From positions 1-28,466 of the forward strand of contig CALFZO010000157.1 of NCBI GenBank assembly GCA_937952305.1: a stretch of 28,466 nucleotides of DNA. Reading direction: 5' to 3'. The notes beneath the pieces are model-generated. The model saw only the letters and a list, made by a program, of their open reading frames with translations. It searched no databases and was not told where the DNA came from. Both the position numbers and the translations under genes were made by a program. Each line of letters starts with the position of its first letter. Positions within the stretch are counted from its first letter, which is position 1. Of the stretch, positions 1 to 8,369 are shown one piece after another. The DNA is from an uncultured Anaerolineales bacterium (GTDB taxonomy: Bacteria; Chloroflexota; Anaerolineae; Anaerolineales; UBA6663).

Positions 1-223
1 GGAACCAACCGTCGCCGGTGTGCACCTTCACGTTGTGCAGGTAGTGGGTATAGATCAGGCCCACGCCCCGCTCCTCCCAAATCCGGTGCGTGCATTTGAC
101 GATGTAATTGACGATGTCGGTGTACTCGGGGTCAAACCCTTCCAGGCTCTGGACTCGCCCGGTCCCTGGATTCATCAACTTGGCAATGTCGGTGCGTCGG
201 ACGAGGGCGCTGTTCGGCAGCAT
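1..223 (-). CDS. Double-SnoaL (NTF2-like) protein, N-terminal part, cut by window edge
   Basis: Only the first 74 codons lie in the window; the gene runs off the left edge. The start is the ATG at 223, five bases after the stop of the upstream gene. The visible peptide contains the family signature seen in four other genes here: a 'LMNPGTGR' lead-in, 'GFDPEYTDIVNYIVKCTHR', then 'GVGLIYTHYLHNVKVHTGDG', which is the first strand and helix region of an NTF2/SnoaL-like domain. By homology with its neighbours the full protein should be about 360 residues with two such domains. It is the last visible member of a tandem array of five, so the array may continue outside the window. Biochemical function is unknown. 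Confidence 0.8.
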   Translation of the reverse strand, partial: MLPNSALVRRTDIAKLMNPGTGRVQSLEGFDPEYTDIVNYIVKCTHRIWEERGVGLIYTHYLHNVKVHTGDGWF

Positions 224-228
224 GGGCT

Positions 229-1329
229 TCAATCCTTGGCGGCGGTGACCGTCGCCGGAGCGTGGCGGGCCAGGTACAGGCGCTTGAGCAGGGCGAATTC
301 GTTGAAGAGCGTCCACTCCTCCCTGATTTTGCCGTCTTGAATGAGGTGCTGGGTCAGGCCCCAGAGGTGAAAGCGGATCCCGGTCGGTTCACCGTAGATG
401 CCATGGTCCGCGTGCGTGCCGATCAGGCTCCAGCGCATGGAAGTGCGGTAGCCGGTCGCTGCATCGCCTTGCCAGTAGAGCTGGTCGATGCTGAAGCGCG
501 CGTCCGGGAAGGCGGCCAGCAGCGAGAGCACGAAGGCGGTGTAGTCGCCGCGCCCGTACAGCTCGCGCCCGTCCGGCCCGTGAAACTCCATGTTCTCGTG
601 GCAGACGTCGCGGAGGACATTGAACAGGCGCCGGTTCCAGATCTCGTGCAGGTTGCGGCGCAGGAAGTCGCCGACGTCGAACCCCGTCCCGGGGTTCGAC
701 TTAGCCGGATACGGCTCGGGCGCGTACTGGCCCAGCCGGTGCTCGGTATCGCCGTAGTTCTGCACTGGCTGAGCGGCGTCGCGCAGCGCGAAGCGCGCCA
801 CCGTCTCGTCCCGGTCCAGCCCCAGTTGGCGGATGACCGCCAAGTCGTCGAGCAGCACCCACTCTTCGCAGATCAGGTTCGCCTTGATGAAGCACAGGGC
901 GATGGCGGCACGCATGACCTTGCGGCCGGTGGGCGGGCCGTAGACTGAGTGGCCGGTGTTGTGCTCCACGCTGTAGGCGATATGGGAGGTATAAAACCCG
1001 TCTCGATCGTTGCCCGTCCAGACCACGGACTCGGCCAACGTGCGGCGGTCCGGGAAAGCCGAGAGCTTTTGGATAGTGTCGCCCACCACCCGGTCTCGCC
1101 CTAAGTACCAGCCGTCCGCCCCATGAATCTTGACGCTGTGCAGGTAGTGCGTGTAGATCAGGCCGACCGCCATCTCCTCCCAGATGCGGTGGGTGCACTT
1201 GACAATGTAGTGGACGATGTCTACGTAATCGGCGTCGAAGCCGGCCAGGCTCTGCTGACGGACCGTCCCCGGGTTCATCAGCTTCGCCATATCGGTGCGC
1301 TTGACGTCGTCGACCACGTTGAGCAGCAT
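229..1329 (-). CDS. Double-SnoaL (NTF2-like) domain protein
   Basis: Codes for 366 residues made of two NTF2/SnoaL-like domains in tandem (about residues 35-175 and 225-350). The first carries 'IYTHYLHSVKIHGADGWYLG', 'WTGNDRDGFYTSH' and 'YGPPTGRK'; the second carries 'LYGRGDYTAFVLSLLAAFPD', 'GTHADHGIYGEPTG' and 'EEWTLFNEFALLKRLYLA'. SnoaL-like folds serve as small cyclases, hydratases, isomerases or binding proteins, so no reaction can be named. There is no signal peptide, so it should be cytoplasmic. It is very close to the protein of 3610-4776, including the linker 'QNYGDTEHRLGQYAPEPYPA', which points to recent duplication. The ATG at 1329 has a weak GAGAG-type ribosome site and sits 24 bases from the upstream gene. 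Confidence 0.85.
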   Translation of the reverse strand: MLLNVVDDVKRTDMAKLMNPGTVRQQSLAGFDADYVDIVHYIVKCTHRIWEEMAVGLIYTHYLHSVKIHGADGWYLGRDRVVGDTIQKLSAFPDRRTLAESVVWTGNDRDGFYTSHIAYSVEHNTGHSVYGPPTGRKVMRAAIALCFIKANLICEEWVLLDDLAVIRQLGLDRDETVARFALRDAAQPVQNYGDTEHRLGQYAPEPYPAKSNPGTGFDVGDFLRRNLHEIWNRRLFNVLRDVCHENMEFHGPDGRELYGRGDYTAFVLSLLAAFPDARFSIDQLYWQGDAATGYRTSMRWSLIGTHADHGIYGEPTGIRFHLWGLTQHLIQDGKIREEWTLFNEFALLKRLYLARHAPATVTAAKD

Positions 1330-1353
1330 CTCTCAGCCTTTGGCAAGCGACCT

Positions 1354-2451
1354 TCAAGCCCGCAGCAGCCAGGCGCGGACGCTCAGGCGGTCGGTTTGCC
1401 GGGCCTGCAGCCGCATCCGGCGGAAGACGTCCACGCCCAGCTGATACAGCAGGTGCGGGATATCAAACGGGACCCAGTTCTCGCAGATGGTGTGATCGTC
1501 GCAGCGGTAGAAATCCATCACGCGCATCTTGACGTGCCGGCCGGTGGCCGGCAGGCCCAGGAAATCGTCGCCGGTGTGCGTGGCCTGCAGGTAGCCCCAG
1601 CCGCCGGTGACCGCGTAGTGGCCGTCGCTGATACTGATGAAATGCGGTATGTCGCGCACGCCGCGGTCCGGGAAGGCGGTTAGAAACGGGTGGCCGTGGT
1701 AGTCGTCGAAGCCCTTGATCCCGCGAGTGGTTCCAATGCCGGCCGCGCCGTACCACAGGAAGTTGGGATGGAAGTGCCGGGCATCTTCCGCCTCGATCAG
1801 GTCCATAATCTCGTTGGTCAGCAGCCGGCCCTCGGCCACGTCCAGGCCGGTATGCATGCGGCGGATGAAATCATGGGTGCGCTGGGAGTCGGCTTCGGCC
1901 TGCGGCGCGAAAAGCAGGCCGTCCTGGGTGCGTGGGGACAGCCACTGCAACTCGCGGCCCAGGCTGGGCGCGAGGGGCCAGTAGCCGGCCTGGCGCATCA
2001 GGTCGAGGAAATCCACAAAGTAATAGCTCTGGGCGATCCGGCCGTCGCGCAGCTCGTGGCCCTCGGCGAAACGCACGGCCGCCACCTGGTCGGTGGCCGG
2101 GATGCCGAGCCAATCCTGCGCGAACGTGCCGACGTAGTGGCCGAGGCAAGCCACCCAGTGCGCGCCGCGGGTCCAGCCGCCGGCCACGATATCCACGCGG
2201 CGCTCTCCGTCCGGCAGGGCCTGGCGCAGGGGCCGCCAGAACTGCAGGCTGGCCGCGTCCGGTCCGGTCAGGTCATTGATGGGATGCGTGATATGGATCG
2301 GGGCTTCGGGGTGGTAGGCGGCCCCCAGGGCGTCGGACAGTTCGGCCAGCGGCGCCTCGATCAGGGATTGCAGGGCTGCGTGCACGCGCTTTTTTCCGGC
2401 GACGTTGGCGGCCTGGTCAATCGGCTGAAATTGAGTGTTGTCTTTCGACAT
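1354..2451 (-). CDS. Divergent SnoaL-like ester-cyclase-family protein
   Basis: Codes for 365 residues. I chose the ATG at 2451, with a GAGGCGG ribosome site just upstream; a longer open frame to 2586 only overlaps the preceding gene. The C-terminal half (about 215-340) is a clear SnoaL-like domain with 'HFHPNFLWYGAAGIG', 'GFDDYHGHPFLTAFPDR' and 'DFYRCDDHTICENWVPFDIP'. The N-terminal half looks like a second, more degenerate copy ('PEAPIHITHPINDLTG', 'RFAEGHELRDGRIAQSYYFVD'). It therefore has the same double-domain layout as its neighbours but belongs to a different subfamily, closer to the proteins annotated as ester cyclases. It lies inside the tandem array, 10 bases after the upstream stop. 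Function unknown; it could form mixed oligomers with its neighbours. Confidence 0.82.
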   Translation of the reverse strand: MSKDNTQFQPIDQAANVAGKKRVHAALQSLIEAPLAELSDALGAAYHPEAPIHITHPINDLTGPDAASLQFWRPLRQALPDGERRVDIVAGGWTRGAHWVACLGHYVGTFAQDWLGIPATDQVAAVRFAEGHELRDGRIAQSYYFVDFLDLMRQAGYWPLAPSLGRELQWLSPRTQDGLLFAPQAEADSQRTHDFIRRMHTGLDVAEGRLLTNEIMDLIEAEDARHFHPNFLWYGAAGIGTTRGIKGFDDYHGHPFLTAFPDRGVRDIPHFISISDGHYAVTGGWGYLQATHTGDDFLGLPATGRHVKMRVMDFYRCDDHTICENWVPFDIPHLLYQLGVDVFRRMRLQARQTDRLSVRAWLLRA

Positions 2452-2461
2452 GGCCGCCTCG

Positions 2462-3532
2462 CTATTTCCAAATCTGCCGGAGCAGAGCGATCTCGTCGAA
2501 GTACGTCCACTCCTCCACAAAGCGGCCGTTCCGAATGGTGTGGTGGGTGATGCCCAGCAGATAGAATGGCCGGCCGGTCGGCTCACCGTATGGGCCGGCG
2601 CCCTTGTGGGTGCCCTGCAGGTTCCAGCGCGTCATCGTGCGGTAGCCCTCGGCGGCGCTGCCCTGGCAGTAGAAGTGCTCGATGGTCAGGACGGCATCGG
2701 CAAAGGCGCCCAGCAGAGTGAGGACGAAGGCTTTGAAGTGGTCCCGGCCGTGCAAGTGCCGATTGCGCGTGGTGTGACAAGTGTGGTCCGGGGCGTAGTA
2801 GTCGGCGATCTTGTTCAGCAGGCGCCAGTTCCAAATCTCGTGGAAGCTGCGCCGCACGAAGTCTTCGGGGTCAAAGCCCTCCCCGGTGCGCGGCGGGTAG
2901 ACGGCCGGCGTGGTCTGGCCCAGCACGCGCTCGGGCAGGCTGTACTCCCGCGCCGGAGCGTTGCGGCGCCGGTCAGCCTCCAACATCGGCTCCAGGACGG
3001 CGCGCTCGTCGAGGCCCAACTGCAGGAGCAGGCCCAGCTCGTCGCTGGCCACCCACTCCTCCATGATCCGGTTCTCTCTGACGAAGCAGTTGGCGATGCC
3101 GGAGTGAACGGCCCACTGGCCGGTGGGCGGGCCGAACCAGGCGTGCCCGGTGTGCTTGAGCACGCTGGTATAGCGGTGGGAGGTGTGGAAACCGTCGCGG
3201 TCATTGCCAGCCCAGATGACGGCATCACCGTAAAGCCGGCGGTTGGGAAAAGCGGCCAGCGAATGCAAGGTCGATTCGACGATGGCCTCCCGGCCGTAGG
3301 TCAGGCCGGCGGTCGTCCAGATGGAGACGTTGTGGGCATAGTGGGTGTAGATCAGGCCCACGCCGCCTTCTTCCCAGATCTTGTGGGTGCAGCGGATGAT
3401 GTAGTCGACGATGTCGGTGTAGTCCGGGTCAAACCCCTGCAAGCTCTGGGTGCGCGGCCGGTCGGGCGCCAGCATTTTGCTGAGGTCGTCTTTGGGGTCC
3501 GAGTGGATCTGAGCTTCGTCGGGTGTGGTCAT
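2462..3532 (-). CDS. Double-SnoaL (NTF2-like) domain protein
   Basis: Codes for 356 residues with two NTF2/SnoaL-like domains (about 40-180 and 215-350). Motifs include 'GVGLIYTHYAHNVSIWTTAG', 'WAGNDRDGFHTSHR', 'FGPPTGQ', then 'HEIWNWRLLNKIADYYAP', 'GTHKGAGPYGEPTG' and 'EEWTYFDEIALLRQIW'. In the second half it groups better with the protein at 16594-17682 ('WNWR.LN', 'D.IALL') than with those at 229-1329 and 3610-4776 ('WNRRLFNV', 'LLKRLYLA'), so the array mixes at least two subfamilies. The start at 3532 has only a poor ribosome site, and 77 bases separate it from the preceding stop, the largest gap in the array. Cytoplasmic; function unknown. Confidence 0.85.
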   Translation of the reverse strand: MTTPDEAQIHSDPKDDLSKMLAPDRPRTQSLQGFDPDYTDIVDYIIRCTHKIWEEGGVGLIYTHYAHNVSIWTTAGLTYGREAIVESTLHSLAAFPNRRLYGDAVIWAGNDRDGFHTSHRYTSVLKHTGHAWFGPPTGQWAVHSGIANCFVRENRIMEEWVASDELGLLLQLGLDERAVLEPMLEADRRRNAPAREYSLPERVLGQTTPAVYPPRTGEGFDPEDFVRRSFHEIWNWRLLNKIADYYAPDHTCHTTRNRHLHGRDHFKAFVLTLLGAFADAVLTIEHFYCQGSAAEGYRTMTRWNLQGTHKGAGPYGEPTGRPFYLLGITHHTIRNGRFVEEWTYFDEIALLRQIWK

Positions 3533-3609
3533 GGCTGTGGATCTCTGGCTCGGCTGGGTCGCGGCAGCCGGCCGGCGTCAAACACGATGCGGCGCGAGGG
3601 ATAGCCGCC

Positions 3610-4776
3610 TTAAGGCCGGGTGACCCCCGCGCGGGCGAGGTATAGGCGTTTGAGCAGGGCCAGTTCGTTGAAGACCGTCCACTCTTCCACGAAGCGCCCG
3701 TCCACGATGACGTGCTGGGTCAGCCCCCACAGGCGGAAGCGGACGCCGGTCGGCTCGCCGTAGATCCCGTAGCCTGCGTGCGTGCCCACCAGGCTCCAGC
3801 GCAGGGAGGTCCGCCAGCCGCCGGTGGCCTCATCCACGTTCCAGAAGAGCTGATCGATGCTGAAGCGCGCGTCCGGGAAGGCGGCCAGCAGGGACAAGAC
3901 AAAGGCCGTGTAGTCCCCGCGCCCATAGAACTCGCGGCCGGAGGGGCCGTGGAACAGGTAATTCGCATGGACGACGTCGCGGACGACGTTGAACAGACGC
4001 CGGTTCCAGATCTCGTGATAACTGCGGCGGACAAAGTCGTCCACGTCGAAGTCGGCAGTGGCCGGCTTCGACGCCGGATACGGCTCGGGCGCGTATTGAC
4101 CCAGCCGGTGCTCGGTGTCGCCGTAATTCTGCGGCGGTTGGGCGGCGTCGCGCCGGGCCAGCTTCGCCACGGTGGCGTCTAGGTCCAGGCCGAGCTGCCG
4201 GATGACGCTCAGGTCATCGCGCACCACCCACTCCTCGACAATCAGGTTTTCTTTGACCAGGCACAGGGCGATGCCCATGCGCGTCACTTTGCGGCCGGTG
4301 GGCGGGCCGTAAACCGAGTGGCCGGTGTTATGGCTGACGTTGAAGATCAGGTGCGAGGTGTAGAAGCCGTCGCGCTCGTTGCCGCACCAGACCACGGCCG
4401 GCGTGGTGGCGCGCGCGTCCGGGAAGGCCGCCTTGGTCCCGATCGAGTCGCCCACGACCTTGTCGCGGCCCAGATACCACCCATCGGCCGTGTGCACCTT
4501 CACGTTGTGCGTGTAATGAGAGTAGATCAGGCCGATCCCGCCTTCTTCCCAGATGCGATGGGTGCAGGCGACGATGTACTGGACGATGTCCGTGTACTCG
4601 GGGTCGAAGCCGGCCAGGCGCTGCGTGCGCCCGGCGCCCGGCTGCATCAGCCGCGCGAAATCGGCGCCGTGCACCCGGACGGTGGTCTCGGCCGGCGGCT
4701 GGTCCGCCGCCGGGCCGGCCGGGGCCAGGAAAGCCTGGGCGGCACCGGGCCGGCGGCTCGCGGCGCGTTTGGTCAC
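3610..4776 (-). CDS. Double-SnoaL (NTF2-like) domain protein, coupled to permease gene
   Basis: Codes for 388 residues from a GTG at 4776 that overlaps the TGA of the upstream permease gene (GTGA overlap), implying translational coupling. A longer open frame reaches 5184 but that part is only the permease gene read in another frame. Residues 1-45 are a low-complexity Ala/Pro-rich leader absent from the paralogues; the double SnoaL-like region follows, with 'GIGLIYSHYTHNVKVHTADG', 'WCGNERDGFYTSH', 'YGPPTGRK', 'FYGRGDYTAFVLSLLAAFPD' and 'YGIYGEPTG'. It is the nearest relative of 229-1329. Its direct coupling to an ABC permease is the best sign that the SnoaL proteins act on, or bind, the imported compound or its first product; that is inference. 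Confidence 0.85.
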   Translation of the reverse strand: MTKRAASRRPGAAQAFLAPAGPAADQPPAETTVRVHGADFARLMQPGAGRTQRLAGFDPEYTDIVQYIVACTHRIWEEGGIGLIYSHYTHNVKVHTADGWYLGRDKVVGDSIGTKAAFPDARATTPAVVWCGNERDGFYTSHLIFNVSHNTGHSVYGPPTGRKVTRMGIALCLVKENLIVEEWVVRDDLSVIRQLGLDLDATVAKLARRDAAQPPQNYGDTEHRLGQYAPEPYPASKPATADFDVDDFVRRSYHEIWNRRLFNVVRDVVHANYLFHGPSGREFYGRGDYTAFVLSLLAAFPDARFSIDQLFWNVDEATGGWRTSLRWSLVGTHAGYGIYGEPTGVRFRLWGLTQHVIVDGRFVEEWTVFNELALLKRLYLARAGVTRP

Positions 4777-5651
4777 TTCACCGCCCCCATGGTCAGGCCT
4801 TCGATGAAGTACTTGCGGATCGTAAACGAGAGCACGAACATCGGGATCATCACCAGCATGCCGATGGCCGAGATCAGTTCCCAGGAGATGCCCTGGATGC
4901 CGATCGTGCGCGTCATGGCGATTTGCAGCGTGATGGTGTCCTGGCCGGCCAACAGGAGCGCATAGGTGAACTCGTTCCAACACAAGATGAAGGAGAACAC
5001 CAGCGAGGTGATGATGCCGGGCAGGACCAGCGGGAAAGTAACGTAGACCAGCACCTGGTACTCGTTGCAGCCGTCCACAACCGCGGCCTCCTCGATCTCG
5101 ATCGGCAGCGAGTCGATGAAGCCGCGCATCATCCAAATTGAGTACGGCAGGGCCAGCGACAGGTACACGATGATCAGGGCCCACGGCGTGTCATAGATGC
5201 CCGTATCCCGGAACAGGTTGTAGAAGGGGAGCGCAATCATGAGCGCCGGGATGAACTGCGTCGTCAGCACCGCCACCAGCAGGGTCTGGGCGCCGCGAAA
5301 GCGGTAGCGCGAGAAGACGTAGGCCGCCATGACGGCAAACGGGATCCCGATCGCCACGGTCACGCTCGCGATGAACAGGCTGGTGAAGAACTCCCTGACG
5401 ACGGCAAACTCGCCGAAGAAAATGGTCCGGAAGTTCTCCAGCGTCAGCGGGCTGAAGAAGCGGTCGGAGTAGACATCCAGCGGCTGCCGGAAGGACGTGT
5501 AGACCAGCATGAAGATCGGGAAGATGACGAAGAACAGCGTGAGCAAAGCCCAGAAGACTTCCCAGATCTGCCCCGCCACCGCCCGCCAACGGATCGGGCG
5601 CGCCCCCTGAGTCCTTGGGCGATTGATCGTCGTAGGAGTCGTGGTTGCCAC
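4773..5651 (-). CDS. Carbohydrate ABC transporter permease (MalG type)
   Basis: Codes for 292 residues, a normal length for a CUT1-family inner-membrane permease. Six hydrophobic segments are visible, beginning with 'VFWALLTLFFVIFPIFMLVY'. The cytoplasmic EAA loop that docks on the ATPase is present as 'EIEEAAVVDGCNEYQVLVYV' followed by 'FPLVLPG'. The C-terminus 'IRKYFIEGLTMGAVK' is the classic MalG-type ending. It is paired with the upstream MalF-type permease, with two bases between them, and would form the membrane channel with it. The stop overlaps the start of the SnoaL gene at 4776. No ATP-binding subunit is encoded in the window, so a shared MsmX-like ATPase elsewhere, or one outside the window, is expected. 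Confidence 0.95.
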   Translation of the reverse strand: MATTTPTTINRPRTQGARPIRWRAVAGQIWEVFWALLTLFFVIFPIFMLVYTSFRQPLDVYSDRFFSPLTLENFRTIFFGEFAVVREFFTSLFIASVTVAIGIPFAVMAAYVFSRYRFRGAQTLLVAVLTTQFIPALMIALPFYNLFRDTGIYDTPWALIIVYLSLALPYSIWMMRGFIDSLPIEIEEAAVVDGCNEYQVLVYVTFPLVLPGIITSLVFSFILCWNEFTYALLLAGQDTITLQIAMTRTIGIQGISWELISAIGMLVMIPMFVLSFTIRKYFIEGLTMGAVK

Positions 5652-5653
5652 GG

Positions 5654-6538
5654 TTAGTTCTCCTGCCGGTACAACCGGGCAATGTACATATAGGCCAAGA
5701 CGGCCAGCACAACCAGGAACAGATAGGCCAGCGCCGCTGAATACCCCATATTGGTGAAGCGGAAGCCGGTCTGGTAGATGTAGTAGTTGATGGACTGCGT
5801 GGCCCGGCCGGGGCCGCCGCCCGTCATCGTCACCACCTGATCAAAAATACGCAGCGAACCGATGATCTTAAGCAGAGTGGCGATGATGATCACGGGCTTG
5901 ATCATGGGCAGGGTGACGCGCCAGAACATCTGCCAGTTGTTGGCCCCGTCCACCTTGGCGGCGTCGAAGACATCCGTGGGGATGGAGCCCATGGCGCCGA
6001 TAAACATCAGGGCATAGAGCGGCGCCCAGCCCCAGACCTCCGAGATGGAGATCCAGAACATGGCCCACCACGGGTCAGAAAGCCAGACCATGTCGGCCAG
6101 CGGCGGGAAGAGCCGGCCCAGAGTCAGCTGGATAATCCCGTAGTCGGGCTGCAGCATGAAGCGAAAAGAATAGCCCTTCAGGGCCGGACTGACCGCGAAG
6201 GGAAAGATCAGGAAAGTCCGAATAATGGTGTTGATGAAGCTGCGCTTCTGCAGGGTGACGGCCATCCCCAGGCCGAGCACCAGGGTGAGCACGACTGACA
6301 GGACCGTGTACTCGACCGTCACCACCACGCTGTTGATGAAGAACCGGTCGTCAAAAGCACGGAGGTAGTTGTCCAGGCCCACGAATCCGACCGGAGCCTT
6401 AGACTTCGTCAACTGCCATTGTTGGAAGCTGAGCCAGAAGGCGTTGGCCATCGGGTAGACCGTCGTGGCAAACACCAGGATCAGCGCCGGGGCCAGCAAG
6501 ACATACCGCGCCAGTCCGTGGCGGCGTGGGCTTTGCAT
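5654..6538 (-). CDS. Carbohydrate ABC transporter permease (MalF/UgpA type)
   Basis: Codes for 294 residues from the ATG at 6538, chosen because GGGAGG lies about eight bases upstream; an upstream in-frame ATG at 6559 and an open frame to 6673 lack such a site. The first membrane segment is 'YVLLAPALILVFATTVYPMA', followed by 'GFVGLDNYLRAFDD', a standard opening for CUT1 permeases. The EAA loop is 'FDAAKVDGANNWQMFWRVTL' followed by 'PMIKPV', and the C-terminal part has 'MTGGGPGRATQSINYYIYQT'. It forms a heterodimer with the product of 4773-5651. About 140 bases separate it from the binding-protein gene; I see no clear terminator there. Confidence 0.95.
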   Translation of the reverse strand: MQSPRRHGLARYVLLAPALILVFATTVYPMANAFWLSFQQWQLTKSKAPVGFVGLDNYLRAFDDRFFINSVVVTVEYTVLSVVLTLVLGLGMAVTLQKRSFINTIIRTFLIFPFAVSPALKGYSFRFMLQPDYGIIQLTLGRLFPPLADMVWLSDPWWAMFWISISEVWGWAPLYALMFIGAMGSIPTDVFDAAKVDGANNWQMFWRVTLPMIKPVIIIATLLKIIGSLRIFDQVVTMTGGGPGRATQSINYYIYQTGFRFTNMGYSAALAYLFLVVLAVLAYMYIARLYRQEN

Positions 6539-6680
6539 TGTCCGTGTCCTCCCATCCATCCCGCTGGCGTCCGGGCGCGGCTGCTCGGGCGTCACCGGCC
6601 GCTGCGGGACTATCGGGGCAACAAGGCGCGGGGGCGCCCAACCGGCCCTGCCCCCGCGCCTCACCTCACCCACTCAGTGG

Positions 6681-8129
6681 CTAGTAATAACCAGCCTGGG
6701 ACAGCAGCGTCTCGACGTCCTCGGCCGCTTGGTCGAGCGTCTCCTGGACGGGAGCGCCGTTAGCCATTTCGTTGATGGCCACCTCCAGGATGGCCTGGAT
6801 CTCCAAGTATTCCGGCAGCATCGGCAGGGCGCGGGCGTTCTCCAGAATGGCCAGCATGTTCTGCTGCAGGCCGTCATAGAGCGCGTTGATCTCCGGATCC
6901 GCCATGTTGGACTTGTGGACCACGACGACGTTGATGAAGCGCGGGTCAGTGTGATCCAGCGCCACGCGTTTCTCGTTCTCGGCATTGGTCATCCACTTGA
7001 GATACTCCCAGGCCGCCTCTTGGTTGGGGGAGTTCTTGTAGATGCCGACTTCCCAGATGTAGCCGTACGTGGCCGGCGTGCCCTTGCCTTCCCAGGCCGG
7101 CACCGGCGCGAAGCCGACGTTGCCGACGACATCGGTCACGGCCAAGGTCGGGTTGATGAAGTTGCCGTACATCCAGGACCAGCCGATGAACTGGGCCGAG
7201 CGGTTCTGGGAGAGGTCGGTCTGGCCGGCCTGCTCGTTGAAGTCCACGGCGCCGGGAGGCGCGATCGGCTCGGGGCCGATCAGCCAGTCGACGTAGCGCT
7301 GGGTGGCTTCGACGCCTTCGGGGCTGTTGAAGATCGGCTTCCAGTTCTCGTCGAACAGGTCCGCGCCGTTGCTCCACAGCAGGGACTGCCACAGGAACAT
7401 GTTCTGGCCGCCGGCGACGCCGTAGTACGGGGCCAGGCCGGCCAGGTCAGTGGCGTCCTGGATCGCCTTGGCGTTGGCCTCCATCTCCGCCCAGGTGGCG
7501 GGGACCGTCAGACCAAGCTGTTCGTACAGGTCCTTGCGGTAGAAGAACGTGAAGGCGTGGCCGCGGAAGGGGATGCCCACCTGCTGGCCCTCATTGTTGC
7601 GGCCGGGGGCCAGGTAGGCTTCGGGGAAGTCGGTCAGGTCATAGCCGTCACGGGCCGCCCACTCCTCCAGCGGCACGACCGTGTCATACAGGCCGGGGCC
7701 CCAAACGTCCACCCAGGTCACCAGATCCCAGCCGCCAGCGCCGGTGGCGCCTTCTTGCTGGGTCAGGGTCTGGAACTCGCCGAAGGGCACGTTGCCCCAC
7801 TCGACTTCGATGCCGGTCAGTTCGGTGAAGGCCAGGCTCTTCTGGTTGAGCAGGAAGAACTGGGCCGCCGACTGGCAGCAGATCAGGAACTTGAGCTTGG
7901 TGCCATTGAACGGTTTGCCGGGCAGCAGGCCGTACGGCAGCAGGTCGGGCCGGGCGGTGACTTGCACATCCACCTGGCGGGTGACTTCGACTTCCACTTG
8001 CTGGGTGATGACTTGAGCGGGCTGCGTGACCACTTGCGTCACCACCGTGGGCGCGCAGGCGGCAAGGAGCGTGCTGAGGATGAGCACCCGGCTGAGGGCC
8101 CATTGCGCTCGGGAGCGTGCCGTAGACAT
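6681..8129 (-). CDS. Extracellular solute-binding lipoprotein of a sugar-type ABC importer
   Basis: Codes for 482 residues. The ATG at 8129 is chosen because GGAGG stands eight bases upstream; an in-frame ATG at 8144 would add five residues. An N-terminal signal with lipobox 'LLAAC' marks a lipoprotein. Directly after the cysteine is a V/T/Q-rich spacer with repeated units such as 'VVTQVVTQ' and 'VEVEVTRQVDVQVTA', a common feature of Chloroflexota binding proteins. The mature part looks like a family 1 extracellular sugar-binding protein ('WDLVTWVDVWGPGLY', 'FRGHAFTFFYRKDLYEQLGL', 'GQQVGIPF', 'WEYLKWMTNAENEKR'). It should capture a small carbohydrate-like ligand and deliver it to the two permeases downstream. 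The ligand is not predictable; UgpB-like and other CUT1 ligands are all possible. Confidence 0.93.
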   Translation of the reverse strand: MSTARSRAQWALSRVLILSTLLAACAPTVVTQVVTQPAQVITQQVEVEVTRQVDVQVTARPDLLPYGLLPGKPFNGTKLKFLICCQSAAQFFLLNQKSLAFTELTGIEVEWGNVPFGEFQTLTQQEGATGAGGWDLVTWVDVWGPGLYDTVVPLEEWAARDGYDLTDFPEAYLAPGRNNEGQQVGIPFRGHAFTFFYRKDLYEQLGLTVPATWAEMEANAKAIQDATDLAGLAPYYGVAGGQNMFLWQSLLWSNGADLFDENWKPIFNSPEGVEATQRYVDWLIGPEPIAPPGAVDFNEQAGQTDLSQNRSAQFIGWSWMYGNFINPTLAVTDVVGNVGFAPVPAWEGKGTPATYGYIWEVGIYKNSPNQEAAWEYLKWMTNAENEKRVALDHTDPRFINVVVVHKSNMADPEINALYDGLQQNMLAILENARALPMLPEYLEIQAILEVAINEMANGAPVQETLDQAAEDVETLLSQAGYY

Positions 8130-8324
8130 TCTTCTATCCTCCATGGCGTGGCGTGAACATGAATATCGGCCAGTGAACGAGCTCGAGTCAGGGGGCGCTT
8201 GGGATGTGAGTGCAACCTCCTCTGCTTATCACCGCCCAGAGCGGTGCGCCCCTCGAACTCCGGCGATAGCCATGCTATACTGCCAGCCAATCCGGGGGCA
8301 CGCACCAAGCTTCTGGATGTCACC

Positions 8325-8360
8325 GGGCCGCTCATTGACCTTGCCGGGCGTGAGCGGCCC
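8325..8360 (-). other. Perfect 10-bp inverted repeat between SMP-30 and binding-protein genes
   Basis: GGGCCGCTCA at 8325-8334 pairs perfectly with TGAGCGGCCC at 8351-8360 around a 16-base loop, starting ten bases after the SMP-30 stop. In the minus-strand RNA there is no U-run after the stem, so it is not a textbook intrinsic terminator. It could be a partial terminator, an attenuator that sets the ratio of regulator to transporter, or an mRNA end-stabilising hairpin. The remaining spacer 8130-8324 carries the binding-protein ribosome site but no clear promoter that I can defend. Confidence 0.55.
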
Positions 8361-8369
8361 CTGTTTTGG

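Noticed and set aside
6465..8156. Long plus-strand open frame opposite the binding-protein gene (563 codons)
   Set aside because: It mirrors the clear lipoprotein gene on the other strand and shows no family motif; a shadow of high-GC codon use.
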